Assembly (NCBI RefSeq): GCF_031834595.1
Contig: NZ_CP115541.1
Span: 2,412,501 to 2,476,500, forward strand
Direction: 5' to 3'
DNA: 64,000 bases
Source of the DNA: Stenotrophomonas oahuensis
GTDB lineage: Bacteria > Pseudomonadota > Gammaproteobacteria > Xanthomonadales > Xanthomonadaceae
Below the pieces are notes generated by a model. That model did no database searches. It was given only the letters and a program-made list of their open reading frames with translations, and was not told the DNA's origin. A program made the position numbers and the translations under genes. Position 1 is the first letter of the stretch. Every line of letters starts with the position of its first letter. Below are positions 10,295 through 20,627 of the stretch, piece after piece.

Positions 10295-10321
10295 GGGTCA
10301 CGACCAACGGTCGTGACCTAC
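10295..10321 (-). repeat. SMAG-type REP palindrome (minus orientation)
   Basis: Read on the minus strand this is GTAG followed by a hairpin GTCACGACC-GTT-GGTCGTGAC. It is the inverted twin of the copy at 10376, and it lies just after pncB. GTAG-headed palindromes of this kind are the SMAG family described in S. maltophilia. Confidence 0.75.
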
Positions 10322-10375
10322 CGCTTTCCGATGCAATTGCGAAACCCGCACCGTGCCCATTACCGAACCCGCCCG

Positions 10376-10400
10376 GTAGGTCACGACCGTTGGTCGTGAC
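10376..10400 (+). repeat. SMAG-type REP palindrome (plus orientation)
   Basis: GTAG then a GTCACGACC stem, identical to the minus-strand copy 54 bases upstream. Together they could fold into one long cruciform between the convergent pncB and permease genes, and may act as a bidirectional terminator or mRNA stabiliser. Confidence 0.75.
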
Positions 10401-10409
10401 CGGAGCGCG

Positions 10410-11726
10410 TCATTCCAACGCATACCGGACCACAAACAACCCGGCCACCAGCCACACCGCCGGATGCACATCCCGCCAGCGCCCGGTACCCGCCTTCAAC
10501 ACCGCATAGGCGATGAACCCGAACGCCAACCCATTGGCAATCGAGTACGTAAACGGCATCGCCAGCGCGCACAGCGCAGCAGGCACAGACTCGGTCAAAT
10601 CGCTCCAGTCTACATCCACCAGCTCGCGCAGCATCAGCCCGGCCACGAACAGCAGGGCAGGGGCGGTGGCATAACCGGGCACCATGGCGGCCAGCGGCGA
10701 GAACAACAAAGCCGCCAGGAACAGCGCCGCCACCACCAGCGCGGTCAGCCCGGTACGGCCACCGGCCTGTACCCCGGAGGCGCTTTCCGCAAAGGCGGTC
10801 GTGCTGCTGGTCCCCAGCATCGAGCCGGCCACAATCGCGGTGCTGTCCGCGAGCAGGGCCCGCCCAAAGCGCTTCTGTGCACCGGGCAGCTTGAGCAGGC
10901 CGGCGCGACCGACCACGCCATACAGCGTGCCGGTGGCATCGAACACTTCCACCAGCACGAACACCAGCACCACCTGCAGCAGCACGGCCAGTGGCGCGCC
11001 GCCATCGTGGTGGAGCAGGCCGGGAAGATCGAGCTGCAGGAAGGTGGGAGCAAGGCTGGGCGGCAGCGACACCAGCCCGTGGTACTGCACATCCCCCAGC
11101 GCCCAGGCCGCAGCGGTGACCGCCAGAATGCCGATCAGGATGGCACCGCGCACCTTGCGCGCTTCCAGAATGGCAATCAGCAGGAAACCGGCCAGCGCCA
11201 ATAGCGGCGGAGCAGTACTGAGCGGCCCCAGCGTCACGAGGGTATCGGCGTTGGCAACGATGACGCCGGACTTCTGCAGCGCAATGATGGCCAGGAACAA
11301 GCCAATACCCGCGACGATGGCAGCCCGCAGCGAAGCAGGAATGCCCGCCACCAGCCAGGCCCGCACGCCAGTCAGTGACAACGCCAGGAAGACCAGCCCA
11401 CTGATGAACACCGCGCCCAGCGCCTGCTGCCACGGCAGCCCGGCGGCCCCGACCACGGTGAAGGCGAAGAACGCATTCAAGCCCATGCCCGGAGCCATGC
11501 CTACCGGGAAGTTGGCGGCAAAGGCCATCACCATCGAGCCCAGCGCTGCGGCCAGACAGGTCGCCACGAACACCGCGCCCGGATCCATGCCGGTGGTGGC
11601 CAGGATGTCCGGATTGACAAACACGATGTACGACATCGTCAGAAACGTGGTCAGCCCAGCCAGCAGTTCGGTGCGCACGCTGGTGCCGTGCTGCTGCAGT
11701 TGGAAGGTGCGTTCAAGCAGATTCAT
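10410..11726 (-). CDS. NCS2-family purine permease (AzgA/GhxP/PbuG-like)
   Basis: A 438-residue integral membrane protein with about 12-14 hydrophobic segments. It starts with LERTFQLQQHGTSVRTELLAGLTTFLTMSYIVFVNP, the signature N-terminus of the AzgA-like branch of NCS2 transporters, which import hypoxanthine, guanine or adenine with protons. The FVLVEVFDATGTLYGVVGRAGLL block and the GSMLGTSSTTAFAESASGVQAGGRTGLTAL block hold the conserved substrate-binding residues. It stands alone, with no purine riboswitch visible upstream. The exact purine specificity cannot be decided here. Confidence 0.92.
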   Translation of the reverse strand: MNLLERTFQLQQHGTSVRTELLAGLTTFLTMSYIVFVNPDILATTGMDPGAVFVATCLAAALGSMVMAFAANFPVGMAPGMGLNAFFAFTVVGAAGLPWQQALGAVFISGLVFLALSLTGVRAWLVAGIPASLRAAIVAGIGLFLAIIALQKSGVIVANADTLVTLGPLSTAPPLLALAGFLLIAILEARKVRGAILIGILAVTAAAWALGDVQYHGLVSLPPSLAPTFLQLDLPGLLHHDGGAPLAVLLQVVLVFVLVEVFDATGTLYGVVGRAGLLKLPGAQKRFGRALLADSTAIVAGSMLGTSSTTAFAESASGVQAGGRTGLTALVVAALFLAALLFSPLAAMVPGYATAPALLFVAGLMLRELVDVDWSDLTESVPAALCALAMPFTYSIANGLAFGFIAYAVLKAGTGRWRDVHPAVWLVAGLFVVRYALE

Positions 11727-11801
11727 GGTTCTTTCTCGAATTTATTTCCGCGCCAACGTCAACGGCAACGTCAAAAGCCGTCGTCGGATGCGATACGTGC
11801 T

Positions 11802-11911
11802 GAGGGCCGACGGGTGCGGGGGTACGGGACACGCCGTGAACCCATCCATGGGGGCTCGTAGAAAACATCCATGTTTTCTACGGTCCCGTACCCCCACACC
11901 CGACGGCCCTC
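11802..11911 (+). repeat. Nested palindromic repeat, copy 1 (CATCCATG core)
   Basis: About 110 bp. The outer arms (11802-11830 and 11883-11911) are complementary over about 29 bp with two mismatches. Inside lie GGGACACGCCG, a small CCCATCCATGGG palindrome and a 26-base inner palindrome whose arms read CGTAGAAAA and TTTTCTACG around a CATCCATG core. The structure predicted is a three-way junction. It shares all inner parts with copy 5 at 61907. I do not recognise a published name. Confidence 0.75.
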
Positions 11912-12002
11912 TTCAGGTGGGTCGGCTGCCAAGGGCAATCAACAGCCAACGCCGGATGGGTCTGTGCTTTTGCATCTGCCAGCCGCGCTACGTAATCCAT
12001 CG

Positions 12003-12117
12003 GGGGAGGCCGGCAGGTAGCCCCCGGAGGGACTGTCAAAAACATGGATGTTTTTGACAAGCCTACATGGATGTATTTACGGCGTGTCCCGGAGCGGGGC
12101 TGCCTGTCGGCCTCCCC
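12003..12117 (-). repeat. Nested palindromic repeat, copy 2 (CATCCATG core)
   Basis: Inverse orientation relative to copy 1. The outer arms are nearly the same as in copy 3 (14617), with G-T pairs where copy 3 has Watson-Crick pairs. The inner palindrome arms here are TGTCAAAAA and TTTTTGACA, unlike copy 3, but the CATCCATG core and the ACACGCCGTAAATAC spacer are kept. With copy 1 it fills most of the 464-bp gap between the permease and ettA; no gene is visible in that gap. Confidence 0.75.
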
Positions 12118-12155
12118 AGCACGTAACAACTGAAACGCTGCTCTACGCCAAATGT

Positions 12156-12183
12156 GAAACGGCCGCGCGAGGGCGGCCGTTTC
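12156..12183 (-). terminator. Rho-independent-like terminator of ettA
   Basis: GAAACGGCCGC and GCGGCCGTTTC form an 11-bp stem with a short loop, 7 bases past the ettA stop codon. On the minus strand the T-rich arm end is followed by CACATTT. It is likely the ettA terminator. Confidence 0.7.
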
Positions 12184-12190
12184 GTTCTAC

Positions 12191-13855
<1,665 letters not shown>

Positions 13856-14013
13856 GGGCTCTCCGAGGGCGCAATCCTGCGCCCGTTCCGTCAGGAACAG
13901 TCGCAGTGGGAATTGGGATGTCGCCAATTATAGCCGGAAGCGGTGACAACCGCCGGACAGCCCGGCCCATGGGGCTTGCCGCTGCCTGAATGGGCCGTCA
14001 AACCCCGTTGAAT

Positions 14014-14068
14014 GGAAACCGTTTCCAGCCGGAAACCGTTCAGTCGCCGTCCGCATGATGGAAACCGT
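14014..14068 (+). promoter_or_regulatory. Three GGAAACCGT direct repeats upstream of the RcnB-like gene
   Basis: GGAAACCGT occurs at 14014, 14031 and 14060; the first is part of a perfect GGAAAC-C-GTTTCC palindrome. They lie in the 238-bp gap between ettA (divergent) and the RcnB-like gene, ending 25 bases before its start. The clustering suggests a regulator-binding site, but no regulator is identifiable. Confidence 0.35.
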
Positions 14069-14093
14069 CACTTCCCACCCAGCGAGAAACGCC

Positions 14094-14576
14094 ATGCGCA
14101 TGAATCGAATTGTGGTCGGTACCGTTGCCGCGCTGCTGGCAGTGGGAACCGTCGCCCCGGCGTTTGCCGACGATCACCGTGGCCGCGGCCACGACCGTCG
14201 CGAATGGCGTGATGACCGCCGCGAACACCGCGACGACCGCCGCGAGTGGCGGGATGATCGCCGTGAGTGGCGCGATGACCGTCGCGAGGCCCGCCACGAC
14301 CGCCGTTACCACAATCACGGCTACTACCGTCCGGCCCCGCCGCCGCGCGTGGTCTACCGCCCGGCTCCGCGCCCGGTGTACGGCTACGGCTGGCAGCGCG
14401 GTCACCGCTACCGCGACTACTACGGTGGCCCGGTGTACGTGGTGAACGACTACAGCCGCTACTCGGTGCGTCGTCCGCCGTACGGCCACCACTGGATCCG
14501 CGACGACCGCGGCAACCTGCTGCTGGTCGCCATCGCCACCGGCATCATCGCGGACTTCGTGATCAACGGGCGGTAA
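14094..14576 (+). CDS. RcnB-family periplasmic protein with charged DDRREWR repeats
   Basis: About 160 residues. A signal peptide (residues 1-24, ending APAFA) is followed by a repeated DDRREW/DDRREH block (about residues 30-70), then a Tyr/Pro-rich section (YYRPAPPPRVVYRPAPRPVYGYGW) and a C-terminal domain ending HHWIRDDRGNLLLVAIATGIIADFVING. That last block is the RcnB-type domain; in E. coli RcnB is a periplasmic protein affecting nickel and cobalt export. A role in metal or envelope homeostasis is plausible but unproven. The start at 14094 gives a proper signal peptide; 14100 is an alternative. Confidence 0.75.
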   Translation: MRMNRIVVGTVAALLAVGTVAPAFADDHRGRGHDRREWRDDRREHRDDRREWRDDRREWRDDRREARHDRRYHNHGYYRPAPPPRVVYRPAPRPVYGYGWQRGHRYRDYYGGPVYVVNDYSRYSVRRPPYGHHWIRDDRGNLLLVAIATGIIADFVINGR

Positions 14577-14616
14577 TGGCTTTACGCGAACGGCGGCGTC
14601 TCAATTCATCCGTGCT

Positions 14617-14732
14617 GGGGAGGCCGTCAGGCAGCCCCGCTCCGGGACACGCCGCAAGTACGTCCATGTAGGCTACTCCACGGCATCCATGCCGTGGAGT
14701 GTCCCTCCGGGGGCTACCTGACGGCCTCCCCC
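14617..14732 (+). repeat. Nested palindromic repeat, copy 3 (CATCCATG core)
   Basis: Outer arms start GGGGAGGCCGTCAGG and end CCTGACGGCCTCCCC. The inner palindrome has arms ACTCCACGG and CCGTGGAGT around CATCCATG, quite different from copies 1, 2 and 5 but still perfectly self-complementary. The ACACGCCGCAAGTACGTCCATGTAGGCT-type spacer (14647-14674) is shared with the other copies. Confidence 0.78.
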
Positions 14733-14754
14733 TCATGCATCGCGCAACACGGAC

Positions 14755-14830
14755 GGTAGCGTCGATCGACAGACGATGGCCGTGAAATGATCAACATCCG
14801 GTAACGCATGACCCCAAATCAACATCGCTG
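14755..14830 (+). repeat. Short repeat R2, copy a
   Basis: About 75 bp starting GGTAGCGTCGATCGACAGAC and ending in TAACGCATG...CCCAAATC. The same series of blocks is found at 62078-62150, also next to a nested palindrome. The GTAG head and the imperfect hairpin resemble a decayed SMAG element. Confidence 0.55.
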
Positions 14831-14870
14831 TTGATCCGGCATTTCCCATGGCCGCCGACGCATTGTCGAT

Positions 14871-14975
14871 GGCGGGTTGGGGTGGGCTGGAGGGGGCGTG
14901 AGCCGCATGGATGCGGCGATCGAGCTTACATGGACGTACTTGCAGCGTCCCCCGGAACGCCCATCCCGACCCGCC
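14871..14975 (-). repeat. Nested palindromic repeat, copy 4 (CATCCATG core)
   Basis: Inverse orientation. The outer arms (GGCGGGT...TGGGC and GCCCA...ACCCGCC) pair over 17 positions, with G-T pairs at the only two differences. The inner palindrome is shortened to GCCGCATCCATGCGGC. With copy 3 and R2a it fills the 507-bp gap between the RcnB-like gene and the autotransporter; I see no gene there. Confidence 0.7.
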
Positions 14976-15083
14976 AAACACGGGAACCGATGCCCACCGG
15001 CTGTTCGCCAGAATGCAGAAGGGGTGCCGGGCCAAGCCCCGCACCCCTACGTAGTCCCTGCAATCGCAATCGCAGTTCGAGCT

Positions 15084-18000
15084 TTAGAACCCGACCGACC
15101 AGTCCAGCTGCGCGCCCAGCTCACGCTGGTCGCCGCCGCGACGGCCCTGCACCTGCAACGAGACCCGGCTGTTCGCGGACGGGCTGATCGCCACGCCCAG
15201 CTGCGCCAGTGCGGTGCTGCGTGCCAGCGGCGTGCCAGCGATGCTGAAATCGCGGGTGCCTGACGCGAAGCGGGCATCGGCCAACGGCAGGCGGTCGCCG
15301 TCGGCGTACTGCCAACCGACGCGCGCGGTCAGCACCGCACGGTCACGCTGGCCGCCGCTGATGTCCCAGTCGGCCTTCAGCGCTGCCACGCCGGTGCGGT
15401 AGTCGCTGTCTGCGGAACCGATCACCAGCGCGCTGTCGCCGCCACGCTCCTGGCTGCCATCGCTGTCCAGGTTCACCTGCGCCAGCTCGATTTCCGGCGT
15501 CAGCTGCAGGCGCGCGCCACCAAAGGTCCAGCCTGCACGCACGAACGCCGTGGTGCCTGTCGCGTCCTCACGTGCCACCAGCGTTTCGCTCAGCGTGCTG
15601 CCCACTTGTGCGGTACGGGTGCTGTCGGTGCGGTAGTCCGCCCGGGTCACACCACCACGCAGACGCAGGCCCTGCCACTGGTACGCCGCGTACACGCCGT
15701 ACTCCGTGCTGTCGGTTTCGGCCTGGCCGTTGCCACTGCGCAGGCGCGTTTCCAGACGCTGCTGACCCGCAGCCACGCCCAGTTCCAGCGCCTCACCGAC
15801 CTGCCAGCCGGCACCGGCCATCAGGCCGTCCTGCGACACGCGGGTGGCGGTGTTGTTGGCGGTGGCGTCGGTGCGCTGCTGGCCACCGCTGCCGGCCAGC
15901 CACACGCGCAGGCCCGGCGAGACTTCGCCGCTGATCGCGCGGCCGTCCAGGTGACGATCAATGCCATCGTGCAGGAAGCGGTTCTGCAGCAACGTGCCGC
16001 GATGGGCCGCGTGCACTTCACCGCTCAGGCTGTCGAACGCCGGCGCCACCTGCGGCACTTCCAGGCGCACCACGGCGTCGTAGACCGCATTGCCTTCGCC
16101 CAGTGCTTCCACCGCACCGGCCACGGCCTTCTGGTTGGTGTTGACCACCACGTCCGGGAACGCCAGTTCGATGTCCGGCATCGACACGTCGTTGCGCGCC
16201 ATGGTCAGGTACACGTTGTTGGCGTCGTACTCCAGGGTCGGGTCGAGGAAGGCCAGGTTGCTGGTTACGCCCGAGAAGGTGCCGTTCACACCGCCCGCAG
16301 CGGTCAGGATGCGGTAGCGGGTGGACGGTGCCCAGTCGCCGTCGGTGGCCACGGCCACGGTGTTGGCCTGGCCCAGCAGGGTACTGCCGCCGACCGACAC
16401 GAAGTCACTGGCTCCGTTGGCCGCCAGGTCCACCTGGAAGGTCGAGGTGTCGTCGAAGTTCAGCACGCCGGCGATATCCATGCGGCTGATCGCCGCGCCA
16501 ATGTTGTTGCCCGGCGACAGCGTGCTGAAGCCGCTGACGAACACGTTGCCGAGACTACCGTTGCCGGTCAGCCAGCCGCCACGGGTGACCTGCACATCGC
16601 CACCGAGCGAGCCGGTCACGTTGAGCTGGCCACCATTGATCACCGTGGTACCTGTGAAGGCGCTGCTGTCGCCGCTCAGGGTCAGCGAATGGCGGCCCTG
16701 GCGCAGGAAGCCGCTGCCGCTGATCTGGCCGGCGTAGTTCAGCACGCGGGTGGTGTCGGTCTCGAAGGAGGCACCACTGCCGATCTCGATATTGCCGCCG
16801 TTGAGCGCGTTGCCGGTCACGCGCAGGGTGCCGCCTTCCACGCGGGTCGTGCCTACGGTGCCGCCGCCCAGGGTCAGGGTGCCCGCATCGCGCTTGACCA
16901 GCGTGGTGCTGCTGCCGCCGCTGACGTTGCCGGCCAGGGTGGCGCTTTCGCCATTGGCCACCACTACGGCGACCTCACCCAGCATCTGCACCGAGTTGTT
17001 GAAGTTCATGCCATCAGAAAGGCCCAGCGTGGTGCCATCGGCCATGCCCAGCCAGCCGCCGCCCAATGCCGCGCTGTGGGCCAGGTTCAAGGTGCCCGTG
17101 TCCACCTGCAATGCGCCCGACCAGCCGGTGCTGTCGCCACGCAGCGTCAGTTCACCCGTGCCGGTCTTCAGCAGGGTGCCTGTGCCCGAGAACGCGCGGC
17201 TCGCCGTCAGGCTGCCGTCCACGTCGAAGGTCGAGTCGGCGCTGAGCAGCACTGCCGAGTCCAGGTTCATCTCGCTGCCCGTGCGCAGGGTGCCCCCTGC
17301 CATTTCAAAGCGGGCGGTGCCCGCGCCAGCGGACACCACCGGATTGGTGGACTGGGTGCCCACGATCATCAGCGCGTTTGGACCCACCGTGATCGTGCCG
17401 CTGGCACCGGCGTTGCTGGCCAGGATGATGCCGCCGCCGATCTCGGCCGTGGCACCATCGGTTACGGTGAAGCTGCCCTGACCGGATACGCCTACGCTCA
17501 GCGAGCTGCTGACCCAGTTCGAGCTCGCGCCGGAGACGAGGATGTCCCCGCGGCCGCCAACGAACTGCCCCATCGTTGCGTGGCCAAGCGTTGCGCTGGC
17601 ACCGTCAAGGATTTCATAGGTGCCTCGGCCCCCGTTGCCCACCGTCAGTGCGCCGGTGTGATTGGCGGCGCTGCCGGTGCCGCTCACCGTGATCCGGCCC
17701 ACGCTGCCGCCGAGGTTGCCAACAAGGGCGTCGCGACCGTTGAGCTGGCCACCACCCGTGACTTCCAGGGTGCCGGTGCCGGCCTGGCCGGCGAACAGGG
17801 TGTCGCCGGTGTTCCACGTGCTGCCGGCACCCTGGACCCGCACGATGCCGGTGCTGCCGTTCATTGACGCGATGTAGCTCTCGCGGTCGATGGTCATGCT
17901 CCCACCGCCGAGGATGGACAGCTCGCCGGTGCCGAAGTGGCCCACGCCGATGCTGTAGCGGGCGTTCCACTGCGAGCCAACGCCATTGATCGTCGCTACG

Positions 18001-18437
18001 CCCAGCGAGCCTACCTGGGTACCCATGTAAAGCGTATTGGTGTCCAACCTGCCGCCCGCGAAGATATCCAGTCGCCCGGCACCGCTGTTGCCGATGTGCA
18101 CTTCGTCGGCATCGGGTACGAGGATGCCGGTGATCCGCACGCCGCCGCTGTTGACGTAAGCGGTGTCGTTGGGGGTGTCGATACCGCGGTCGGTCGGTAC
18201 GCCAGCGCTCCAGCTGCTGCCGACGTTCCACTCGCTGCCCGGGGGCCCCACCCAGATCGTATTGATGGCCAGCGCCGCTGGTGCCATGCAGGCCAGCGCA
18301 ATGCCGGTGAACAGCGGGGCCAGGCGCGGTGTGCGACGGTGGCCTGTGGTGGTGGCATGGCCGCCACGGGTGAATTCGGAAACAACCTGCACGCACTTCA
18401 GCGCGTGATTGAAGACCACGCGATACACATGATTCAC
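15084..18437 (-). CDS. Autotransporter with ESPR signal and beta-barrel (type Va secretion)
   Basis: A 1117-residue surface protein. The N-terminus MNHVYRVVFNHALKCVQVVSEFT is an extended signal peptide region (ESPR), followed by a signal peptide ending PAALA near residue 57. The passenger (about 60-830) is made of Gly/Thr/Ser-rich repeats such as GNSGAGRLDIFAGG, GTGTLEVTGGGQL and GTGTLLKTGTGELTLRGDS, the autotransporter-associated repeat of a right-handed beta-helix. The C-terminal ~280 residues form the barrel, ending in Phe after LDWSV. The start is GTG with AGGGG upstream. No protease or lipase motif is visible, so an adhesin or aggregation role is the default guess. Confidence 0.9.
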   Translation of the reverse strand: MNHVYRVVFNHALKCVQVVSEFTRGGHATTTGHRRTPRLAPLFTGIALACMAPAALAINTIWVGPPGSEWNVGSSWSAGVPTDRGIDTPNDTAYVNSGGVRITGILVPDADEVHIGNSGAGRLDIFAGGRLDTNTLYMGTQVGSLGVATINGVGSQWNARYSIGVGHFGTGELSILGGGSMTIDRESYIASMNGSTGIVRVQGAGSTWNTGDTLFAGQAGTGTLEVTGGGQLNGRDALVGNLGGSVGRITVSGTGSAANHTGALTVGNGGRGTYEILDGASATLGHATMGQFVGGRGDILVSGASSNWVSSSLSVGVSGQGSFTVTDGATAEIGGGIILASNAGASGTITVGPNALMIVGTQSTNPVVSAGAGTARFEMAGGTLRTGSEMNLDSAVLLSADSTFDVDGSLTASRAFSGTGTLLKTGTGELTLRGDSTGWSGALQVDTGTLNLAHSAALGGGWLGMADGTTLGLSDGMNFNNSVQMLGEVAVVVANGESATLAGNVSGGSSTTLVKRDAGTLTLGGGTVGTTRVEGGTLRVTGNALNGGNIEIGSGASFETDTTRVLNYAGQISGSGFLRQGRHSLTLSGDSSAFTGTTVINGGQLNVTGSLGGDVQVTRGGWLTGNGSLGNVFVSGFSTLSPGNNIGAAISRMDIAGVLNFDDTSTFQVDLAANGASDFVSVGGSTLLGQANTVAVATDGDWAPSTRYRILTAAGGVNGTFSGVTSNLAFLDPTLEYDANNVYLTMARNDVSMPDIELAFPDVVVNTNQKAVAGAVEALGEGNAVYDAVVRLEVPQVAPAFDSLSGEVHAAHRGTLLQNRFLHDGIDRHLDGRAISGEVSPGLRVWLAGSGGQQRTDATANNTATRVSQDGLMAGAGWQVGEALELGVAAGQQRLETRLRSGNGQAETDSTEYGVYAAYQWQGLRLRGGVTRADYRTDSTRTAQVGSTLSETLVAREDATGTTAFVRAGWTFGGARLQLTPEIELAQVNLDSDGSQERGGDSALVIGSADSDYRTGVAALKADWDISGGQRDRAVLTARVGWQYADGDRLPLADARFASGTRDFSIAGTPLARSTALAQLGVAISPSANSRVSLQVQGRRGGDQRELGAQLDWSVGF

Positions 18438-18672
18438 AAGCCAACCCCTGTTTGAACGAAACGATTCCCTGAGTTGGCGATAACGGCCGCTGGCTGAACG
18501 ACTTTAGGGTTCGAGATCGATTAATCTGAACAATTCAAGGAACGGTGTCCCAATTCAGCTATTTGGCCGGATTTGCACAGGCGGGTGAGCACGCCCTCCG
18601 GCACGGGCCAGCCCGGCCCGCCGGCCTTACAATGGAAGGCTGCCGTTCCCCTCACCCTGCCTGGAGTAAGCG

Positions 18673-19926
18673 ATGTTCCCGCGTGACGTCCGCATCGAAA
18701 CCTACGATCCCGAACTGGCCAAGGCCATGGCTGCTGAAGTCCAGCGCCAGGAAGACCATGTGGAGCTGATCGCCAGCGAGAATTACACCAGCCCGGCGGT
18801 GATGGAAGCCCAGGGCAGCCAGCTGACCAACAAGTACGCCGAAGGCTACCCGGGCAAGCGCTACTACGGTGGCTGCGAGTACGTGGACGTGGCCGAACAG
18901 CTGGCCATCGACCGCCTCAAGCAGCTCTTCGATGCCGATTACGCCAACGTGCAGCCGCACAGCGGCTCGCAGGCCAACCAGGCGGTGTACTTCGCCTTGC
19001 TGCAGCCGGGCGACACCATCCTCGGCATGAGCCTGGCCCACGGCGGCCACCTGACCCACGGGGCCAAGGTCAACGCCTCGGGCAAGATCTTCAACGCCGT
19101 GCAGTACGGGGTGAACGAGCAGGGCCTGATTGACTATGACGAAGTCGAGCGTCTGGCCCTGGAGCACAAGCCGAAGATGGTCGTGGCCGGCTTCTCGGCC
19201 TATTCGCAGGTCATCGACTGGGCGCGCTTCCGCGCCATCGCTGACAAGGTCGGGGCCTACCTGTTCGTGGACATGGCCCACGTCGCCGGCCTGATTGCCG
19301 CCGGCGTCTACCCGAGCCCGCTGCCGCACGCCCACGTGGTCACCTCGACCACCCACAAGACCCTGCGCGGCCCGCGCGGCGGCATCATCGTGGCCAAGGG
19401 TGCGGGTGAGGAGATCGAGAAGAAGCTGCAGTCGGTGGTGTTCCCGGGCATCCAGGGCGGTCCGCTGATGCACGTCATCGCCGCCAAGGCGGTGGCCTTC
19501 AAGGAAGCGCTGGAACCGGGCTTCAAGACCTACCAGGCGCAGGTCGTGAAGAACGCCCAGGCGATGGCCACCACGCTGATTGCGCGTGGCTACAAGATCG
19601 TCTCCGGTGGCACCCAGAACCACCTGATGCTGGTCGACATGATCGGCAAGGATGTGTCAGGCAAGGACGCGGAAGCGGCGCTGGGCAAGGCCCACATCAC
19701 CGTCAACAAGAACTCGGTGCCGAACGACCCGCGCTCGCCGTTCGTGACCTCGGGCCTGCGCCTGGGTACCCCGGCAGTGACCACCCGTGGCTACACCGAG
19801 CAGGACTGCGTGGAACTGGCCAACCTGATCGCCGACGTGCTGGACGCGCCGGCCGATGAAGCCGTCATCGCCCGCGTGCGTGACGCGGTCAGCGCGCAGT
19901 GCCGCAAGTACCCGGTCTACGGGTAA
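18673..19926 (+). CDS. glyA: Serine hydroxymethyltransferase
   Basis: PLP enzyme converting serine and tetrahydrofolate to glycine and 5,10-methylene-THF in the cytoplasm. 417 residues. [19 protein letters not shown] at residues 31-50, the [11 protein letters not shown] substrate loop, [13 protein letters not shown], and the [16 protein letters not shown] block, in which Lys229 is the Schiff-base lysine. The start is supported by CTGGAGTAAGCG upstream. It stands divergent from the autotransporter across a 235-bp gap; a GC-rich terminator follows. Confidence 0.98.
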   Translation: MFPRDVRIETYDPELAKAMAAEVQRQEDHVELIASENYTSPAVMEAQGSQLTNKYAEGYPGKRYYGGCEYVDVAEQLAIDRLKQLFDADYANVQPHSGSQANQAVYFALLQPGDTILGMSLAHGGHLTHGAKVNASGKIFNAVQYGVNEQGLIDYDEVERLALEHKPKMVVAGFSAYSQVIDWARFRAIADKVGAYLFVDMAHVAGLIAAGVYPSPLPHAHVVTSTTHKTLRGPRGGIIVAKGAGEEIEKKLQSVVFPGIQGGPLMHVIAAKAVAFKEALEPGFKTYQAQVVKNAQAMATTLIARGYKIVSGGTQNHLMLVDMIGKDVSGKDAEAALGKAHITVNKNSVPNDPRSPFVTSGLRLGTPAVTTRGYTEQDCVELANLIADVLDAPADEAVIARVRDAVSAQCRKYPVYG

Positions 19927-19930
19927 TGCC

Positions 19931-19959
19931 AAGGGCCGCCGGGTTCACCCGGCGGCCTT
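19931..19959 (+). terminator. Terminator after glyA
   Basis: AAGGGCCGCCGGGT and ACCCGGCGGCCTT make a stem of about 13 bp with a minimal loop, 4 bases after the glyA stop. Confidence 0.75.
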
Positions 19960-20067
19960 CGCGGCGTGGCGGAAACCGGCCGTGATTTGCTGTGAACCGG
20001 GCTTCTCAGGTACCTTTGCGACGCTGCGGTGACCGCAGCATGACGATTTTTCGATGCAAGGCGCTTC

Positions 20068-20592
20068 ATGCACTGTCCGTTCTGCCAGCATGCCGATACC
20101 CGGGTGATTGACTCGCGCGTCTCTGAAGACGGCGCGACGATCCGCCGTCGGCGTGAGTGCGAGGCCTGCAACGAGCGCTTCAGCACGCTGGAAACCATCG
20201 AGTTGAAGCTGCCGGCCATCGTCAAGAGCGACGGCAGCCGTGAGGCCTTCGACGCCCGCAAGCTGCGGGTCGGCTTTGACCGCGCGCTGCAGAAGCGCGC
20301 GGTGCCGGAAGAAAAGATCGAGCTGGCCGTGCGCGCGGTGATGCACCAGCTGCGCATGTGCGGTGAGCGCGAAATTCCGTCGATCAAGGTCGGCGAGTTC
20401 GTGATGAACGAGCTGCGCAAGCTCGATCACGTGGCCTATGTGCGCTTTGCCTCGGTGTATCGCAGTTTCGAGGACGTGGCCGATTTCCGCGAGGAAATCG
20501 AGAAGCTCGAACGCGATCTGCCGGCCAGCACCGAGCAGTTGCAGCTGCTGGGCGATGTGATCGCCCTGACCAAGAAAAAGAAGGGCGCGTAG
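20068..20592 (+). CDS. nrdR: Transcriptional repressor NrdR
   Basis: Zinc-ribbon and ATP-cone repressor of ribonucleotide reductase genes. 174 residues. The N-terminus has CPFC (Cys3, Cys6) and CEAC (near 34-37) zinc ligands around [20 protein letters not shown]; the ATP-cone follows with [17 protein letters not shown]. The C-terminal tail ends in a Lys-rich run. The stop codon TAG is inside a GTAG palindrome. No NrdR box is visible near it. It is followed by ribD after 35 bases, as in many gammaproteobacteria. Confidence 0.97.
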   Translation: MHCPFCQHADTRVIDSRVSEDGATIRRRRECEACNERFSTLETIELKLPAIVKSDGSREAFDARKLRVGFDRALQKRAVPEEKIELAVRAVMHQLRMCGEREIPSIKVGEFVMNELRKLDHVAYVRFASVYRSFEDVADFREEIEKLERDLPASTEQLQLLGDVIALTKKKKGA

Positions 20593-20610
20593 AGCGGGGC
20601 TTGCCCCGCT
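20589..20610 (+). repeat. SMAG-type palindrome overlapping the nrdR stop codon
   Basis: GTAG followed by AGCGGGGC-TT-GCCCCGCT. The TAG of the repeat head is the stop codon of nrdR. It lies in the short gap before ribD and could attenuate transcription into the rib gene. Confidence 0.7.
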
Positions 20611-20627
20611 GCATTACCATCGTCGCC

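Noticed and set aside
10295..10400. Possible insertion sequence ends formed by two inverted 26-bp repeats
   Set aside because: Only 54 bases between them, no transposase, and the GTAG heads identify them as SMAG elements.
15606..17867. A 753-codon plus-strand frame inside the autotransporter
   Set aside because: Antisense shadow of a repetitive Gly/Thr-rich passenger; composition is mirrored repeats without start signals.
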